64,000 nt of DNA from assembly GCA_016699165.1 (NCBI GenBank), contig CP064963.1, positions 1,178,001-1,242,000 on the forward strand, written 5' to 3'. Under the pieces are notes generated by a model. That model was not told the origin of the DNA. It ran no database searches and saw only the letters and a program-made list of their open reading frames with translations. The first letter of the stretch is position 1. Each line of letters begins with the position of its first letter. Shown here in pieces: positions 1-8,224 of the stretch. The translations under genes were made by a program, and so were the position numbers. This DNA comes from Candidatus Melainabacteria bacterium. GTDB taxonomy: Bacteria; Cyanobacteriota; Vampirovibrionia; Obscuribacterales; Obscuribacteraceae.

Positions 1-1143
1 AATCGCGACGAATTCTATTTTCAAATTCTCTCACCATCTGGTCAACTGCTAGCTGGGCACAATTTTCTTCCACAACCAAAATTCGAGCAGTTAAATTTAA
101 ATCCGCAATTTCGCTTTTTCAAATTAAAAGAGAGGCAACTACGGGCGGTGGCATTCACATTTCCCAATGCCACTGATAATTTGATTATCCAGGTAGCTGA
201 AACCCGCAACACAAGAAAAGAATTAACCCATCAAATAGCTTTCACGGTGCTTGCAAGTCAATTCATTCTGATTATCTGCGCGCTGATTGCAGTGTGGTTC
301 GGCGTGAGAAGAGGCTTATCGCCACTTGCGCGAGTGGAAGCGGCAGTCAATTCGCGCTCACCTGGCGATTTGAGTATGCTCGAAGTTAACGAACCAAGCG
401 AAATCAAATCGCTTGTAAATGCTTTGAACAACTTGCTAAAGCAATTGAGCGACGACGTTGAGATGCAAAAGAGATTCATAGCAAATGCAGCGCACCAACT
501 GCGCACCCCAATTGCAGGCTTAGGCACTTACAGCGCCCTTGCACGCAAACTAGCCAAAGACGACGAATCAAAAGAAGTTTTAGCCGAGCTTGATGCAGGC
601 ATTGCTCGAATGGGAAAAGTTGTCGGCCGACTTTTGATGCTTGCCCGCTCCGAGCCTGGCGCTTCGTCCACCCGGCAAATGTCTGTCGTAGACTTGAACA
701 GCGTCGTTTCTGAAGTGACCGCAACCAAAGTGCCGGACGCAATCCAGCAAAAAATCGAACTAGAATTTCATTCCACAAGCGAACCCGCCTTGATATACGC
801 TGATCCAAGTGGCATCGAAGAACTAGCCTCCAACTTAATAGAAAACAGCATTCTATACACACCATCTGGCGGGACTGTGATGATAGAAGTTGCAGTGAGA
901 AACGGCACTACCACACTTAATGTCGAGGATAATGGTCCCGGAATTCCTCATGAAGAAAAAGAAAGAATTTTCGAGCGATTCTACAGATTACCCGGTACTG
1001 AAAAATCTGGAACAGGACTTGGACTAGCTATAGTCAAAGAAGTAGTATCTTCACACAAAGCGAAAATTGACGTCTCGTCTGGCCCTAGTGGACAGGGAGC
1101 TTCATTTAAAGTCAGCTTCGCTACGTTCAAAAGGACCCTGTAA
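1..1143 (+). CDS. Two-component sensor histidine kinase, TctE/QseC-like (5' end outside window)
   Basis: The reading frame is open from the first base, so the start lies upstream. A GTG at 148 is in frame but internal. The first ~48 residues (ILSPSGQLLAGHN) resemble the periplasmic N-terminal domain of TctE/QseC-type kinases. A membrane helix follows (codons around 240-300), then a HAMP-like segment. The HisKA box NAAHQLRTP has its phospho-accepting His at codon 493-495. The ATPase domain has an N box (NLIENSILYTP), G1 (DNGPGI), F box (FERFYR) and G2 (GTGLGLAIV), so it looks active. The partner response regulator is probably just upstream. The family is clear; the signal sensed is unknown. 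Confidence 0.93.
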   Translation, partial: NRDEFYFQILSPSGQLLAGHNFLPQPKFEQLNLNPQFRFFKLKERQLRAVAFTFPNATDNLIIQVAETRNTRKELTHQIAFTVLASQFILIICALIAVWFGVRRGLSPLARVEAAVNSRSPGDLSMLEVNEPSEIKSLVNALNNLLKQLSDDVEMQKRFIANAAHQLRTPIAGLGTYSALARKLAKDDESKEVLAELDAGIARMGKVVGRLLMLARSEPGASSTRQMSVVDLNSVVSEVTATKVPDAIQQKIELEFHSTSEPALIYADPSGIEELASNLIENSILYTPSGGTVMIEVAVRNGTTTLNVEDNGPGIPHEEKERIFERFYRLPGTEKSGTGLGLAIVKEVVSSHKAKIDVSSGPSGQGASFKVSFATFKRTL

Positions 1144-1153
1144 GATGCAGTCA

Positions 1154-1216
1154 TTATAGGGCTGACCCCTTCTGCGCTCTTCGACGACGTGGACGACGAT
1201 TCAGAGATTTAGCCAT
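1154..1216 (-). CDS. Candidate 20-residue Arg-rich peptide
   Basis: A short frame, ATG to TAA, encodes a strongly basic 20-residue peptide containing NRRPRRRRAQKG. It lies alone between two convergent genes. An AAAGG lies too close to the ATG to be a convincing ribosome site. The composition recalls very small basic ribosomal proteins such as THX, but I do not recognise a family, and a chance ORF is quite possible. Confidence 0.2.
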   Translation of the reverse strand: MAKSLNRRPRRRRAQKGSAL

Positions 1217-1371
1217 ACCTTTACTTTTCAAACCTAAGATACTTAACGTCGGCAAGCTTACCGTTTACACTTTTGAATGTACTTCGCCTCTAGGTGAAAG
1301 TTGGACGAGAGTTAGGCTGGTTAGAGCTTGCTGAAAGTAATTTGCAAGGCAAGGCTGAGAACATAGGTGTT

Positions 1372-1422
1372 GGAGATTCTCTGGACTTTACACCAGTCCA
1401 ACGACATAACAAGAGAATCTCC
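1372..1422. terminator. Nested hairpin between convergent genes
   Basis: GGAGATTCTCT (1372-1382) and AGAGAATCTCC (1412-1422) are perfect 11-bp inverted repeats. They enclose a second inverted repeat, TGGACT (1382-1387) and AGTCCA (1395-1400). The element sits between the end of the plus-strand kinase and the end of the minus-strand membrane protein, where a bidirectional terminator would be expected. There is no U-tract on the plus strand beyond ATTTTT. A binding site or small RNA is an alternative. The rest of 1144-1440 holds nothing else that I can support. Confidence 0.4.
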
Positions 1423-1440
1423 ATGATTTTTAGAACAGCG

Positions 1441-1776
1441 TCAGCCGCTAAAAAATGCCCAAAATAAGTAGGTCACTACAAAGTAAGTGGTACCAAATGT
1501 GAATCCATAACGAATTGGATGACGTTTGTTTTTGACTAAAATTTCAAAAATGCTAACGAGTACAGTCACAATCACGAAGTCTTTTGTAGCGAGTATTCCC
1601 GCTACTGCAAAGTCCTTTACTGGCCAGTTAAAGTGAGTGCGCAGAAAGTATGTAGAACCAAATACTAAAGGGACAAAAACCAATGCAAACGCAATGGCAG
1701 CAAGAGGGTGGACTTTGCGATTCTTCAACTCTTCAAGGTCTTTTTTTGCTTCTTCGTTTCGGTCTTCATTATCCAT
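1441..1776 (-). CDS. Small hypothetical membrane protein
   Basis: 111 residues. A charged cytoplasmic head (about residues 1-22, rich in E, K and D) is followed by three likely membrane helices: PLAAIAFALVFVPLVFG (~24-40), DFVIVTVLVSIFEILV (~66-81) and FGTTYFVVTYLFWAFF (~93-109). I do not recognise the family. It lies 24 bases downstream of the secreted 170-residue protein on the same strand and may share its transcript. Confidence 0.65.
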   Translation of the reverse strand: MDNEDRNEEAKKDLEELKNRKVHPLAAIAFALVFVPLVFGSTYFLRTHFNWPVKDFAVAGILATKDFVIVTVLVSIFEILVKNKRHPIRYGFTFGTTYFVVTYLFWAFFSG

Positions 1777-1800
1777 GGCTACAATTGAAGCACATTACAG

Positions 1801-2313
1801 TTAGTACGCGATAGCATAAGGTTTATCAAAGTTTTTAATCAATCGGTCGAGGACTTCCAAATTCATTTGTCCTGGAATTCGAGCAAGTATAGCTCGCTGT
1901 CTAATCAGTTCGCTTCTATCTTGATTCAAAAACGCTATCGTGCCCTTAACATAGGCGTTCCAGTCAGGTTTATTTTGTTGAAATGATTTTTCAAAGACAG
2001 CAAGCGCTTCTTTAGATCTGTTGGCGAAGGCAAAGTTCTGACCAGCGTGAAACGCGACAATAGCCAATTTTGATGTAGGAACATCCTTGCGACGCTCGAA
2101 GTAAAGCCTGCACAGATTGGCTGCAGCAAGCCTATCCTCGCTTGTAGTATCTTTGTTGGATGTTAACTTGCGCCAACCGGTTGCAGTTTGATCGAAGTCC
2201 CAGAACTCCAATTTCAAAAAATGTTCAACTTCCGCTTTGCTCAATTCTTTTGCAAAAGTCATACCAGATGTGGTGGCTAGGAGGAGAAGAAGCAACACTG
2301 TGAATTTAGACAT
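1801..2313 (-). CDS. Hypothetical secreted protein
   Basis: 170 residues starting with a clear Sec signal peptide (MSKFTVLLLLLLATTSGMTFA, likely cleaved after ~21). The mature part is helical with TPR-like spacing, for example SKEALAVFEKSFQQNKPDWNAY, suggesting one or two degenerate TPR units. No catalytic motif is visible. Its start lies 11 bases downstream of the thioredoxin-like gene's stop, so the two are probably co-transcribed and both act outside the cytoplasm. Confidence 0.7.
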   Translation of the reverse strand: MSKFTVLLLLLLATTSGMTFAKELSKAEVEHFLKLEFWDFDQTATGWRKLTSNKDTTSEDRLAAANLCRLYFERRKDVPTSKLAIVAFHAGQNFAFANRSKEALAVFEKSFQQNKPDWNAYVKGTIAFLNQDRSELIRQRAILARIPGQMNLEVLDRLIKNFDKPYAIAY

Positions 2314-2324
2314 ATTAACTGACT

Positions 2325-2987
2325 CTATTTGCCTGTTAACTCAGTCAATCGCTCAGAAAAAGCTCCTCGCCCTTCGTTGTACAAGGTGTTTCCTTTACCA
2401 TCCAAGTAGACCAGTCGCGGGTAGCTACGCACGTTGTATTTTGCTTTGAGATCAGTATTTTCCTCAGCATCAATCCGTTGAAAATCCATCACACCGCGGT
2501 ATTTGTTGGCTGCTGCATCAAACTCCGGAGCGAATTCGTGACAATAGTGGCACCATGATGTTTCAAACATAATCACCTTGCAGCGTCCCAATTGGCGGCT
2601 AGGCGATGCCGAATTCGAAGTTCCTTGGGACTTCACAGGTGCATTGGTGCTAGATCCTTGAGGAGCGGATAACGCGTTGAGAGCATTTGCTGCATAAGAT
2701 TTTAATTTTTGGTCCTTCGAATTGCCTGCAACCCACTGAAAGTGCTGTCTTGCTAGCCCGTTTTGCTTCATCGCCTGATAGCACAAAGCGAGATAATACT
2801 GGCCAGACGAATCATAAGGACTCTCCCTAACAAACTTCTGCAAGAAGGGAAGTGCTTGAGAATATTTGCCCTGATTATAAAGATTCAACCCTTGCGTGCG
2901 GCTGGTGGAATCGGCTAAAGCAGGACCGCATAGAAATATGGTGACAATGAAAGCAGTGAGTATTCTCACAAACACTATTGAACGCAT
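2325..2987 (-). CDS. Exported TPR-thioredoxin fusion protein
   Basis: I take the ATG at 2985-2987 as the start, not an upstream frame extension. It gives a signal peptide (MRSIVFVRILTAFIVTIFLC) and has GGAG about 7-10 bases upstream. The 220-residue product has two TPR-like helices pairs (GLNLYNQGKYSQALPFL, then QYYLALCYQAMKQNGLA), a Ser/Gly-rich linker, and a thioredoxin fold with the active-site motif ETSWCHYCHEFAPEF. The cis-Pro loop is visible as VRSYPRLVYLDG. It is probably a periplasmic thiol oxidoreductase or a chaperone with redox activity. The partner is unknown. Confidence 0.8.
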   Translation of the reverse strand: MRSIVFVRILTAFIVTIFLCGPALADSTSRTQGLNLYNQGKYSQALPFLQKFVRESPYDSSGQYYLALCYQAMKQNGLARQHFQWVAGNSKDQKLKSYAANALNALSAPQGSSTNAPVKSQGTSNSASPSRQLGRCKVIMFETSWCHYCHEFAPEFDAAANKYRGVMDFQRIDAEENTDLKAKYNVRSYPRLVYLDGKGNTLYNEGRGAFSERLTELTGK

Positions 2988-2996
2988 CCTACGACT

Positions 2997-3018
2997 CCAG
3001 ATGTGGTACCAGATGTGG
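2997..3018. repeat. 10-bp direct repeat upstream of the TPR-thioredoxin gene
   Basis: CCAGATGTGG occurs at 2997-3006 and again at 3009-3018, separated by TA. It lies 10-31 bases before the minus-strand start at 2987. Tandem decamers spaced 12 bp apart (centre to centre) could be paired regulator-binding sites on one DNA face, or a 5'UTR element. Function is inferred from position only. Confidence 0.35.
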
Positions 3019-3094
3019 CTATTTTGAAGCAAACCGGAGGTTTTTACATTAATTCGCTTCCTGCTAAAATAGAGAAAAGAAGGTTTTCGCCGCG

Positions 3095-3298
3095 ATGAAA
3101 AACACTGGCTTAAAAACAAAATCAAAATCAAAAGAAAATGCAATAGTTGTGGCCATTTCCGTTTGCTTGATCATTGGAATTATTGGTTCGATGGTCTTTT
3201 GCAACGAGCCGATTATAAGCTTCCTTTTCCAACCCGGGATTCTCTATGCGCTAGCTATTGCATTCGGGCTCTATTTAGGGTTTACCTATCGACCTTAA
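3095..3298 (+). CDS. Small hypothetical membrane protein (67 aa)
   Basis: A lysine-rich N-terminus (KNTGLKTKSKSKEN) precedes two membrane helices (AIVVAISVCLIIGIIGSMVF and ILYALAIAFGLYLGF). GAAGG lies about 11 bases before the ATG. The last four bases overlap the end of the convergent membrane gene. No family recognised. Confidence 0.5.
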   Translation: MKNTGLKTKSKSKENAIVVAISVCLIIGIIGSMVFCNEPIISFLFQPGILYALAIAFGLYLGFTYRP

Positions 3299-3768
3299 CG
3301 TTTAAGTGCGACGGTAATAAAATCTAATACCGAAATGAAGAGGCATCCCGCCACAGCTCCGGGTGCGGCGCCAATAAACCAGCCGTAAAGATACAAACCT
3401 ATGGCGGAAAAAATGTTGAATTCAGGATGTCCACCGGGACAACCGTAAGTCATTGCTACGCTGAAGAATCCCATGTAGGTTGCAGGAATACTCAAACAAA
3501 GAGCGAACACCCAACCATATTTGGCAAAGTAATCATAAGTCCCGCTTTTGCGCATTCGAGGAACATCCCACTTCTCATGGGCCTTGAGCGCAGCCAAACT
3601 AACCAGATAATAAACCGCACTAAGGGCTGCGCAACACAAAAGTATGAACGCAATGCTGCCAACCGATATCGGATTGGCAGCGATGATTACTGGCGCCCAA
3701 AAGCCCAGATAGACGGCAGGTCCCATCCCTAAAAATATGCTCTCGCCCCATTTGATTTTAGTATTCAT
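3295..3768 (-). CDS. Hypothetical four-helix membrane protein
   Basis: I place the start at the ATG 3766-3768 (MNTKIKW), which has AAGGGG nine bases upstream. An ATG three codons earlier leaves no room for that site. The product has about 157 residues and four predicted membrane helices, with a short charged loop after the second (LKAHEKWDVPRMRKSGTYD). I do not recognise the family. A partial, internally deleted copy of this gene plus its upstream region lies at 4457-4651, so the locus has undergone a local duplication. Confidence 0.65.
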   Translation of the reverse strand: MNTKIKWGESIFLGMGPAVYLGFWAPVIIAANPISVGSIAFILLCCAALSAVYYLVSLAALKAHEKWDVPRMRKSGTYDYFAKYGWVFALCLSIPATYMGFFSVAMTYGCPGGHPEFNIFSAIGLYLYGWFIGAAPGAVAGCLFISVLDFITVALKR

Positions 3769-3930
3769 GATTGGCATCCCCTTCGATACCTCAATACTAG
3801 GGGCTCCAGAAGGTCTTGAAACGGGGCGCGAAACACTTTGGTAGCTGTTTATTGGTCAACGGTAAACACTAATAGAGAGAAGGGCAGAAAGTATTAGAAT
3901 GAATGATACGTAGATTTTGGGTATTGATTG

Positions 3931-4437
3931 ATGATGACTGAATACCTTCCATTCATAATTATTATCGTGGTGGCAGTTGTTGCCATCATCATCACTCAAG
4001 TGCATGGTGGTATGACCAATTCAGAAGATTCACAAGAACCTTTCAAATACTCTATGTCGTTGGAAGCAACCAAGGCTGAGTTAGATCAAATATTATGCGA
4101 GGCTATCAATTGTAATGGAATAGAACGTTACTGGGGTCCGTCGCAAACAGTTACGCTAGAAAATGGATTTATAGCTCTTCGCTACAAAATAAATTTTGAA
4201 TACACTTCATCTCCTGATTCATTTGGGGAGAGTAAACAGATTTTGACTCATATGATTTTAACCGCAAACCTGAAAGAAACTGATGGTGGAACAAGCCTTG
4301 CTCATTTTATCTTTGAGGATGAGCAAAAGGCAGTCTTTGGACAAAGCCCTGAATCGTCATTCTTAAAGAAATCAACTATGGAACGAATAACTCAACGACT
4401 TGCTCAATTAAGCATTCAAAGCCAGACAAAAAATTAG
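3931..4437 (+). CDS. Hypothetical protein with N-terminal membrane anchor
   Basis: 168 residues from ATG 3931 (TTG 3928 and ATG 3934 are also possible; none has a clear Shine-Dalgarno site). One N-terminal helix (LPFIIIIVVAVVAIIITQV) is followed by a soluble alpha/beta domain with no recognised motif. It is flanked on both sides by copies of the same sequence (the 3295-3768 gene and its remnant), so it lies inside the unit of a former tandem duplication. Confidence 0.6.
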   Translation: MMTEYLPFIIIIVVAVVAIIITQVHGGMTNSEDSQEPFKYSMSLEATKAELDQILCEAINCNGIERYWGPSQTVTLENGFIALRYKINFEYTSSPDSFGESKQILTHMILTANLKETDGGTSLAHFIFEDEQKAVFGQSPESSFLKKSTMERITQRLAQLSIQSQTKN

Positions 4438-4456
4438 AGAGTTATGATCGTTTAAA

Positions 4457-4651
4457 TGCGGCGCCAATAAACCAGCCGTAAAGATACAAACCTATGGCAG
4501 AAAAAATGTTGAATTCAGGATGTCCACCGGGACAACCGTAAGTCATTGCTACGCTGAAGAATCCCCTTCGATACCTCAATACTAGGGGCTCCAGACGGTC
4601 TTGAAACAGGGCTCGAAACACTTTGGCAGCTGTTTATTGGTCGACGGTGAA
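4457..4651 (-). pseudogene. Internally deleted duplicate of the 3295-3768 membrane gene
   Basis: 4457-4565 matches 3364-3472 with one difference seen. 4566-4648 matches 3781-3863 with a handful of differences. The 308 bases between (3473-3780), including the start codon and N-terminal half, are missing. The break falls at ATCCC, which is present at both original ends (3468-3472 and 3776-3780), as expected for deletion between short direct repeats. The remnant cannot encode the protein. The rest of the gap to 4781 shows nothing I can name. Confidence 0.85.
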
Positions 4652-4781
4652 ACAGTTCATTAAAGAATAAAATAAAAACACAAGAGAAAAAATCGGCTCT
4701 TATTCAAATAATGACTTGCAGAAGTCTATTAAAGACTGGAGCCAATAGTGGGGCAAGATAATGTTGAACACAGAAATCCTT

Positions 4782-6197
4782 CTAATCAACTAACTTTTCA
4801 CTTACCTCTTGCCAGGTTACTGGCCTATAACCTTGGTAAAAAGCTCTACCATTGCTGTCCAATCTATTGACCATACCGAAGGTATAGTTGTTTTGCCCAG
4901 TGGGGGTATTGGTGTCAGAATTATTGATATCCGTAATCACCTCTACTTTCCTGTTTGTAAAACTTACCACGTCTCCCAAAACTGCGCCTTTAAAATCCCC
5001 GCCACCTGAAACTTCGACTCTAGCACGTGGCGCGTAAATTGTTCCTTGAAACGAGTTGACCGAGGAGGTAACAATTTTGATTGGATTAACCCCATCGTAG
5101 TAAATCTGAAAATTAAGAGGATTAGCTAATGCTCCATCACCATATGTAATACCGCTTGTATTAATGGTAGTTAAGTTCGCTGAACTATCGATGTATATTT
5201 TTGTCGGTGATTCCGGCGAACTTGGAAGCGTAATAGTGCTTGAACTGTTTACATCTAATGATTTAGCAGAATACGATGCAGTTTTCAAATCGGTATTTCC
5301 GGTAGTAGGAAGTTGTAATAAATTAGCAAAAGAATTTGTCGGAGACTGAGAGATATTCGAGGGTTCCACAAACGGCTGAGGTGCATTCGGATGACTCACC
5401 TCCCCTTCAATGTTGTTGGTATTTAAATCTCCAGTTACTTTCGGCGCATCAGAAGCATTCTCTGATCCAGTAATTGTTTTAGCAGTTAGACTCCCGTCAA
5501 TTTCAGCTCTGTCTGACAAGTTTGCGGAGTCGTTTGATTGTAATTTTAGTGCGTTAGTTCCATTTTTAGAAATGATAAGATCACTTCCTAAAGTCAAATT
5601 GGTATTAGCAAATACAGCTTGAGGAAAGAGAGGCGAAGTCGTTGTTCCACTCATTGATGACACAGGCGGAAGTGGCATTTTTGAAAAAGGTTGAATTTGT
5701 GGCTCTAAAACGACCCTTACATTTTTCTGGAACAGTCCTTTTTTCGCTGTAATTTCTACCAAACGCCAATATTCAGTTTTACTACTTTGAGAAACTCCAT
5801 TTGGCAGAATGGGAGTTAAGGGGAAGGGCTGCAATACAGAGAATTCGCTTACGCTGGTCCAATTAATTCCTCCCGCCTGCAGTGGAGTAACTCGAACCTT
5901 GACTGAAATCCCAGAATCGAAAATAGGAAAATTTGAAGTATTTTCATCATAGATTACAATATCCGTATTGTTTGTAGGTGGGGCTCTATTCAACACATCT
6001 ATTGCAAAATCCAATCCAGATTCAGTTGCATCCAATAGCTTTGATTTTTCGTGATGAACACCCTCCGATCTCACGATGGTCAAAAATGTTGTGGCAAGAC
6101 CTAGCAAAAACATCATAGCAAAGGATCCAATTACTAAAATCGAGATCAATGCGTATGCTTTTTCGTTAGCCCTAGAGGATCTTACTCTTTTTGTCAT
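4782..6197 (-). CDS. PilX-like type IV pilus assembly protein
   Basis: 471 residues. After a short basic leader, the N-terminus has a prepilin-like hydrophobic helix (YALISILVIGSFAMMFLLG, ~16-34) without the Glu at +5, which is usual for PilX/GspK-type proteins. A large Ser/Thr/Asn-rich extracytoplasmic domain with beta-structure follows. The C-terminal part (FQGTIYAPRARVEVSGGGDF) resembles the beta-helix-like domain found in PilX-family proteins. It is the last gene of a three-gene set; its start is one base from the preceding stop. It is probably a minor pilin or pilus-tip component. No adhesin motif recognised. Confidence 0.75.
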   Translation of the reverse strand: MTKRVRSSRANEKAYALISILVIGSFAMMFLLGLATTFLTIVRSEGVHHEKSKLLDATESGLDFAIDVLNRAPPTNNTDIVIYDENTSNFPIFDSGISVKVRVTPLQAGGINWTSVSEFSVLQPFPLTPILPNGVSQSSKTEYWRLVEITAKKGLFQKNVRVVLEPQIQPFSKMPLPPVSSMSGTTTSPLFPQAVFANTNLTLGSDLIISKNGTNALKLQSNDSANLSDRAEIDGSLTAKTITGSENASDAPKVTGDLNTNNIEGEVSHPNAPQPFVEPSNISQSPTNSFANLLQLPTTGNTDLKTASYSAKSLDVNSSSTITLPSSPESPTKIYIDSSANLTTINTSGITYGDGALANPLNFQIYYDGVNPIKIVTSSVNSFQGTIYAPRARVEVSGGGDFKGAVLGDVVSFTNRKVEVITDINNSDTNTPTGQNNYTFGMVNRLDSNGRAFYQGYRPVTWQEVSEKLVD

Positions 6198-6198
6198 A

Positions 6199-7137
6199 TC
6201 AAATCAGCCCTTTTCTGTTTGTCCGAGCAAACACCTCATCATGAATTCCTATTTGCTGATCATGTAAATTGTTTGAGGAAGAAGCTGAGCCAGACTTTTT
6301 AATCTCAATGTTTATTCCGACACCAATAATTGAGTTAACCAAGGCCGGATTCGCATCAAATTGAAGAGGATCTATTTGAAAAGTTTTTCCGTTAGTGTTT
6401 TTACCATAATATTTAAAAACAACTGGAAACGAAGACCCAGACTTAGATTTGGGTCCTATGATATCTTTTAAAATTCGTTGAGACGGATTGTCTATCATGG
6501 ATTTATAGCTACTTTGTTGAATTCCCGAAGGATAGGAGGATACGTACGCTCCGGGATAACGCTTCGTTTCTAAAGTGAAATTACCTGTAGTACCATCAGA
6601 AACAACATCATAAACTATGGTGTCCACATTCTCGACATCCTGGAGTGGTGATGGCACCGAAATTGGAGGCATAGTAGTGCTTGTAGTTTTGAATGCTACA
6701 GGAAATATGTTGTATTTCAAACTTGAGGGATCGGGTATTGATGAAGTATAGAAAACTGGAGTCTGCACAATTAGAGTATGTTCGCTCAATTTATAAGGTG
6801 CACCAGATATTGAAATTCCTCCGGAACCGTACACTGGATTGTTACTTGAAGGAAAAATGTTTCGGTCAATTAAATTCCCTGAGTGCATATCAGCGAAAGC
6901 TCTAGCAGAACGAACATCAGAAGAAATTCTATTGATCGCATTGCGAGCGGAATCAAGAGCTGAAGCTTTATTGTTAGCTCGTCCTGACAAAATCGTCATC
7001 AAACCCATAATTTCACCTAAGGCAGCCATCGTTACACCAAGCAAAACAGTTGCAATCAAAAGTTCAGTAATTGTCGCCCCTTGCAAGCTACGAGCTGAAA
7101 AGGCATTTTTAATCGCTTTCTTACGGATTTTTTTCAT
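6199..7137 (-). CDS. PilW/PulJ-like minor pseudopilin
   Basis: 312 residues. The class III signal is clear: a basic leader, Gly at -1, then ATITELLIATVLLGVTMAAL, with Glu at +5 of the mature chain and a long hydrophobic helix. Prepilin peptidase would cleave after the Gly. The rest is a Ser/Asn-rich globular domain. Its ATG overlaps the stop of the upstream pilin gene (ATGA, 7134-7137), indicating translational coupling. The family assignment rests on the N-terminus and on its position between PilV- and PilX-like genes. Confidence 0.82.
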   Translation of the reverse strand: MKKIRKKAIKNAFSARSLQGATITELLIATVLLGVTMAALGEIMGLMTILSGRANNKASALDSARNAINRISSDVRSARAFADMHSGNLIDRNIFPSSNNPVYGSGGISISGAPYKLSEHTLIVQTPVFYTSSIPDPSSLKYNIFPVAFKTTSTTMPPISVPSPLQDVENVDTIVYDVVSDGTTGNFTLETKRYPGAYVSSYPSGIQQSSYKSMIDNPSQRILKDIIGPKSKSGSSFPVVFKYYGKNTNGKTFQIDPLQFDANPALVNSIIGVGINIEIKKSGSASSSNNLHDQQIGIHDEVFARTNRKGLI

Positions 7138-7691
7138 AGCTCAGAAGCCTTTGTTCCTGACTTTCTAACAATAGTGGTACTTACCAACCTTTTCCCCGCA
7201 CCTAAAGAGCTTGCAGAATTGGCACCAAATGTAGTATTATCCACCCACTCAACTATAACAGTAATTTTTCGAGTATCACTAGCACCACCCGGTTCATTCT
7301 GATACGTTACTTTTCCTCGAAATTTTCCAGCTTTTGCAATTTCTGACCATTCTTCACTGAAGTCATCTAGCATCAGTACTTCGTCTCTAATATTTGTGTC
7401 CGAGCCAGGTTCATTAGAAGAAGTCCTGTTGATAGTTATTTCGCTAACTATGGCTGCATTTTTTAAGTATTCATAACCTACAGCTCTCGACCATTCTAGA
7501 AGTTCACTTGAAATTAAATGAGCAGTTGTTTGATTTTGACTAGACGTGACCAGTCTCAGACTTTCAGACAGAGTATTTAACAGCGCAAATGACATCAAGG
7601 CACCCAAAGCAAGCGCTATGAGTAGTTCTACTACGTACACTCCACGCTCTGAACGAACAAATTTTCGTTTAACTAGCCTTTTCATGATCAT
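7134..7691 (-). CDS. PilV-like minor pseudopilin
   Basis: 185 residues (ATG 7691; another ATG two codons on). The class III prepilin signal reads RG then VYVVELLIALALGALMSF, with Glu at +5. The ~160-residue mature domain has no other recognised motif. It is the first gene of a PilV-PilW-PilX-like operon. Such minor pilins normally prime pilus assembly in the inner membrane. Major pilin and motor genes are not in this window. No strong ribosome site is visible upstream of either ATG. Confidence 0.8.
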   Translation of the reverse strand: MIMKRLVKRKFVRSERGVYVVELLIALALGALMSFALLNTLSESLRLVTSSQNQTTAHLISSELLEWSRAVGYEYLKNAAIVSEITINRTSSNEPGSDTNIRDEVLMLDDFSEEWSEIAKAGKFRGKVTYQNEPGGASDTRKITVIVEWVDNTTFGANSASSLGAGKRLVSTTIVRKSGTKASEL

Positions 7692-7842
7692 ACCGACTAA
7701 GAAAGCTTCTTATATAATGCCTAAATTAAAGGCCCGGCTAACATGGTTTATTAATCACCCAAAGTACAGACTCTTATTTAATACTGCCCTAGAATTATCA
7801 AAAGCATCCAAGGGAATCTGTTAACAGCTCCTTCGGAGAATC

Positions 7843-8089
7843 ATGGGTCAAAATTCAGCAAATAAAATAGCCGCCGACAGATACCAAATCGAAGGCGGGG
7901 TTAATTACCGCGACCTAAAGCCGTCCAACGTTATGCTCATCGACCCGGGTTTACAGCTTTGGCTGTTTAATGTTCCAGACGCTTACCGGTCAGGTTCCAT
8001 TTCAGGGTGCCTCCGCTATTGCCCTTTTGGCTGATTTGATTTCGGTTCAGAAATTGCCCCAGGAGTTCGATATCAGTCTTTGGCACTAA
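7843..8089 (+). pseudogene. Shredded Ser/Thr protein kinase remnant
   Basis: Three kinase pieces remain in order. First comes an N-terminal entry sequence (ADRYQIEGGV) in the frame from ATG 7843. It is fused directly to a catalytic loop (YRDLKPSNVMLID, the family HRD changed to YRD), so the Gly-loop and Lys region is deleted. Then, in the next frame from 7949 to the TAA at 8087-8089, there is a C-lobe piece (VYSFGCLMFQTLTGQVPF). The activation segment and DFG are absent. At least two deletions and a frame change have occurred. A short open tail at 8123-8218 (SPGPAKVVTDAPPPQSQK) may be another relic. 7692-7842 and the rest of 8090-8224 hold no gene. Confidence 0.8.
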
Positions 8090-8224
8090 AATTAGTCCTG
8101 AGACTTTGAAAACCTTTCGTGAATCTCACATGCTCATAAGAAAAAAACGTCACCTGGTCCTGCTAAAGTAGTTACCGACGCTCCACCGCCACAATCGCAA
8201 AAGACGCCCAAGAAGTAGAATTTC

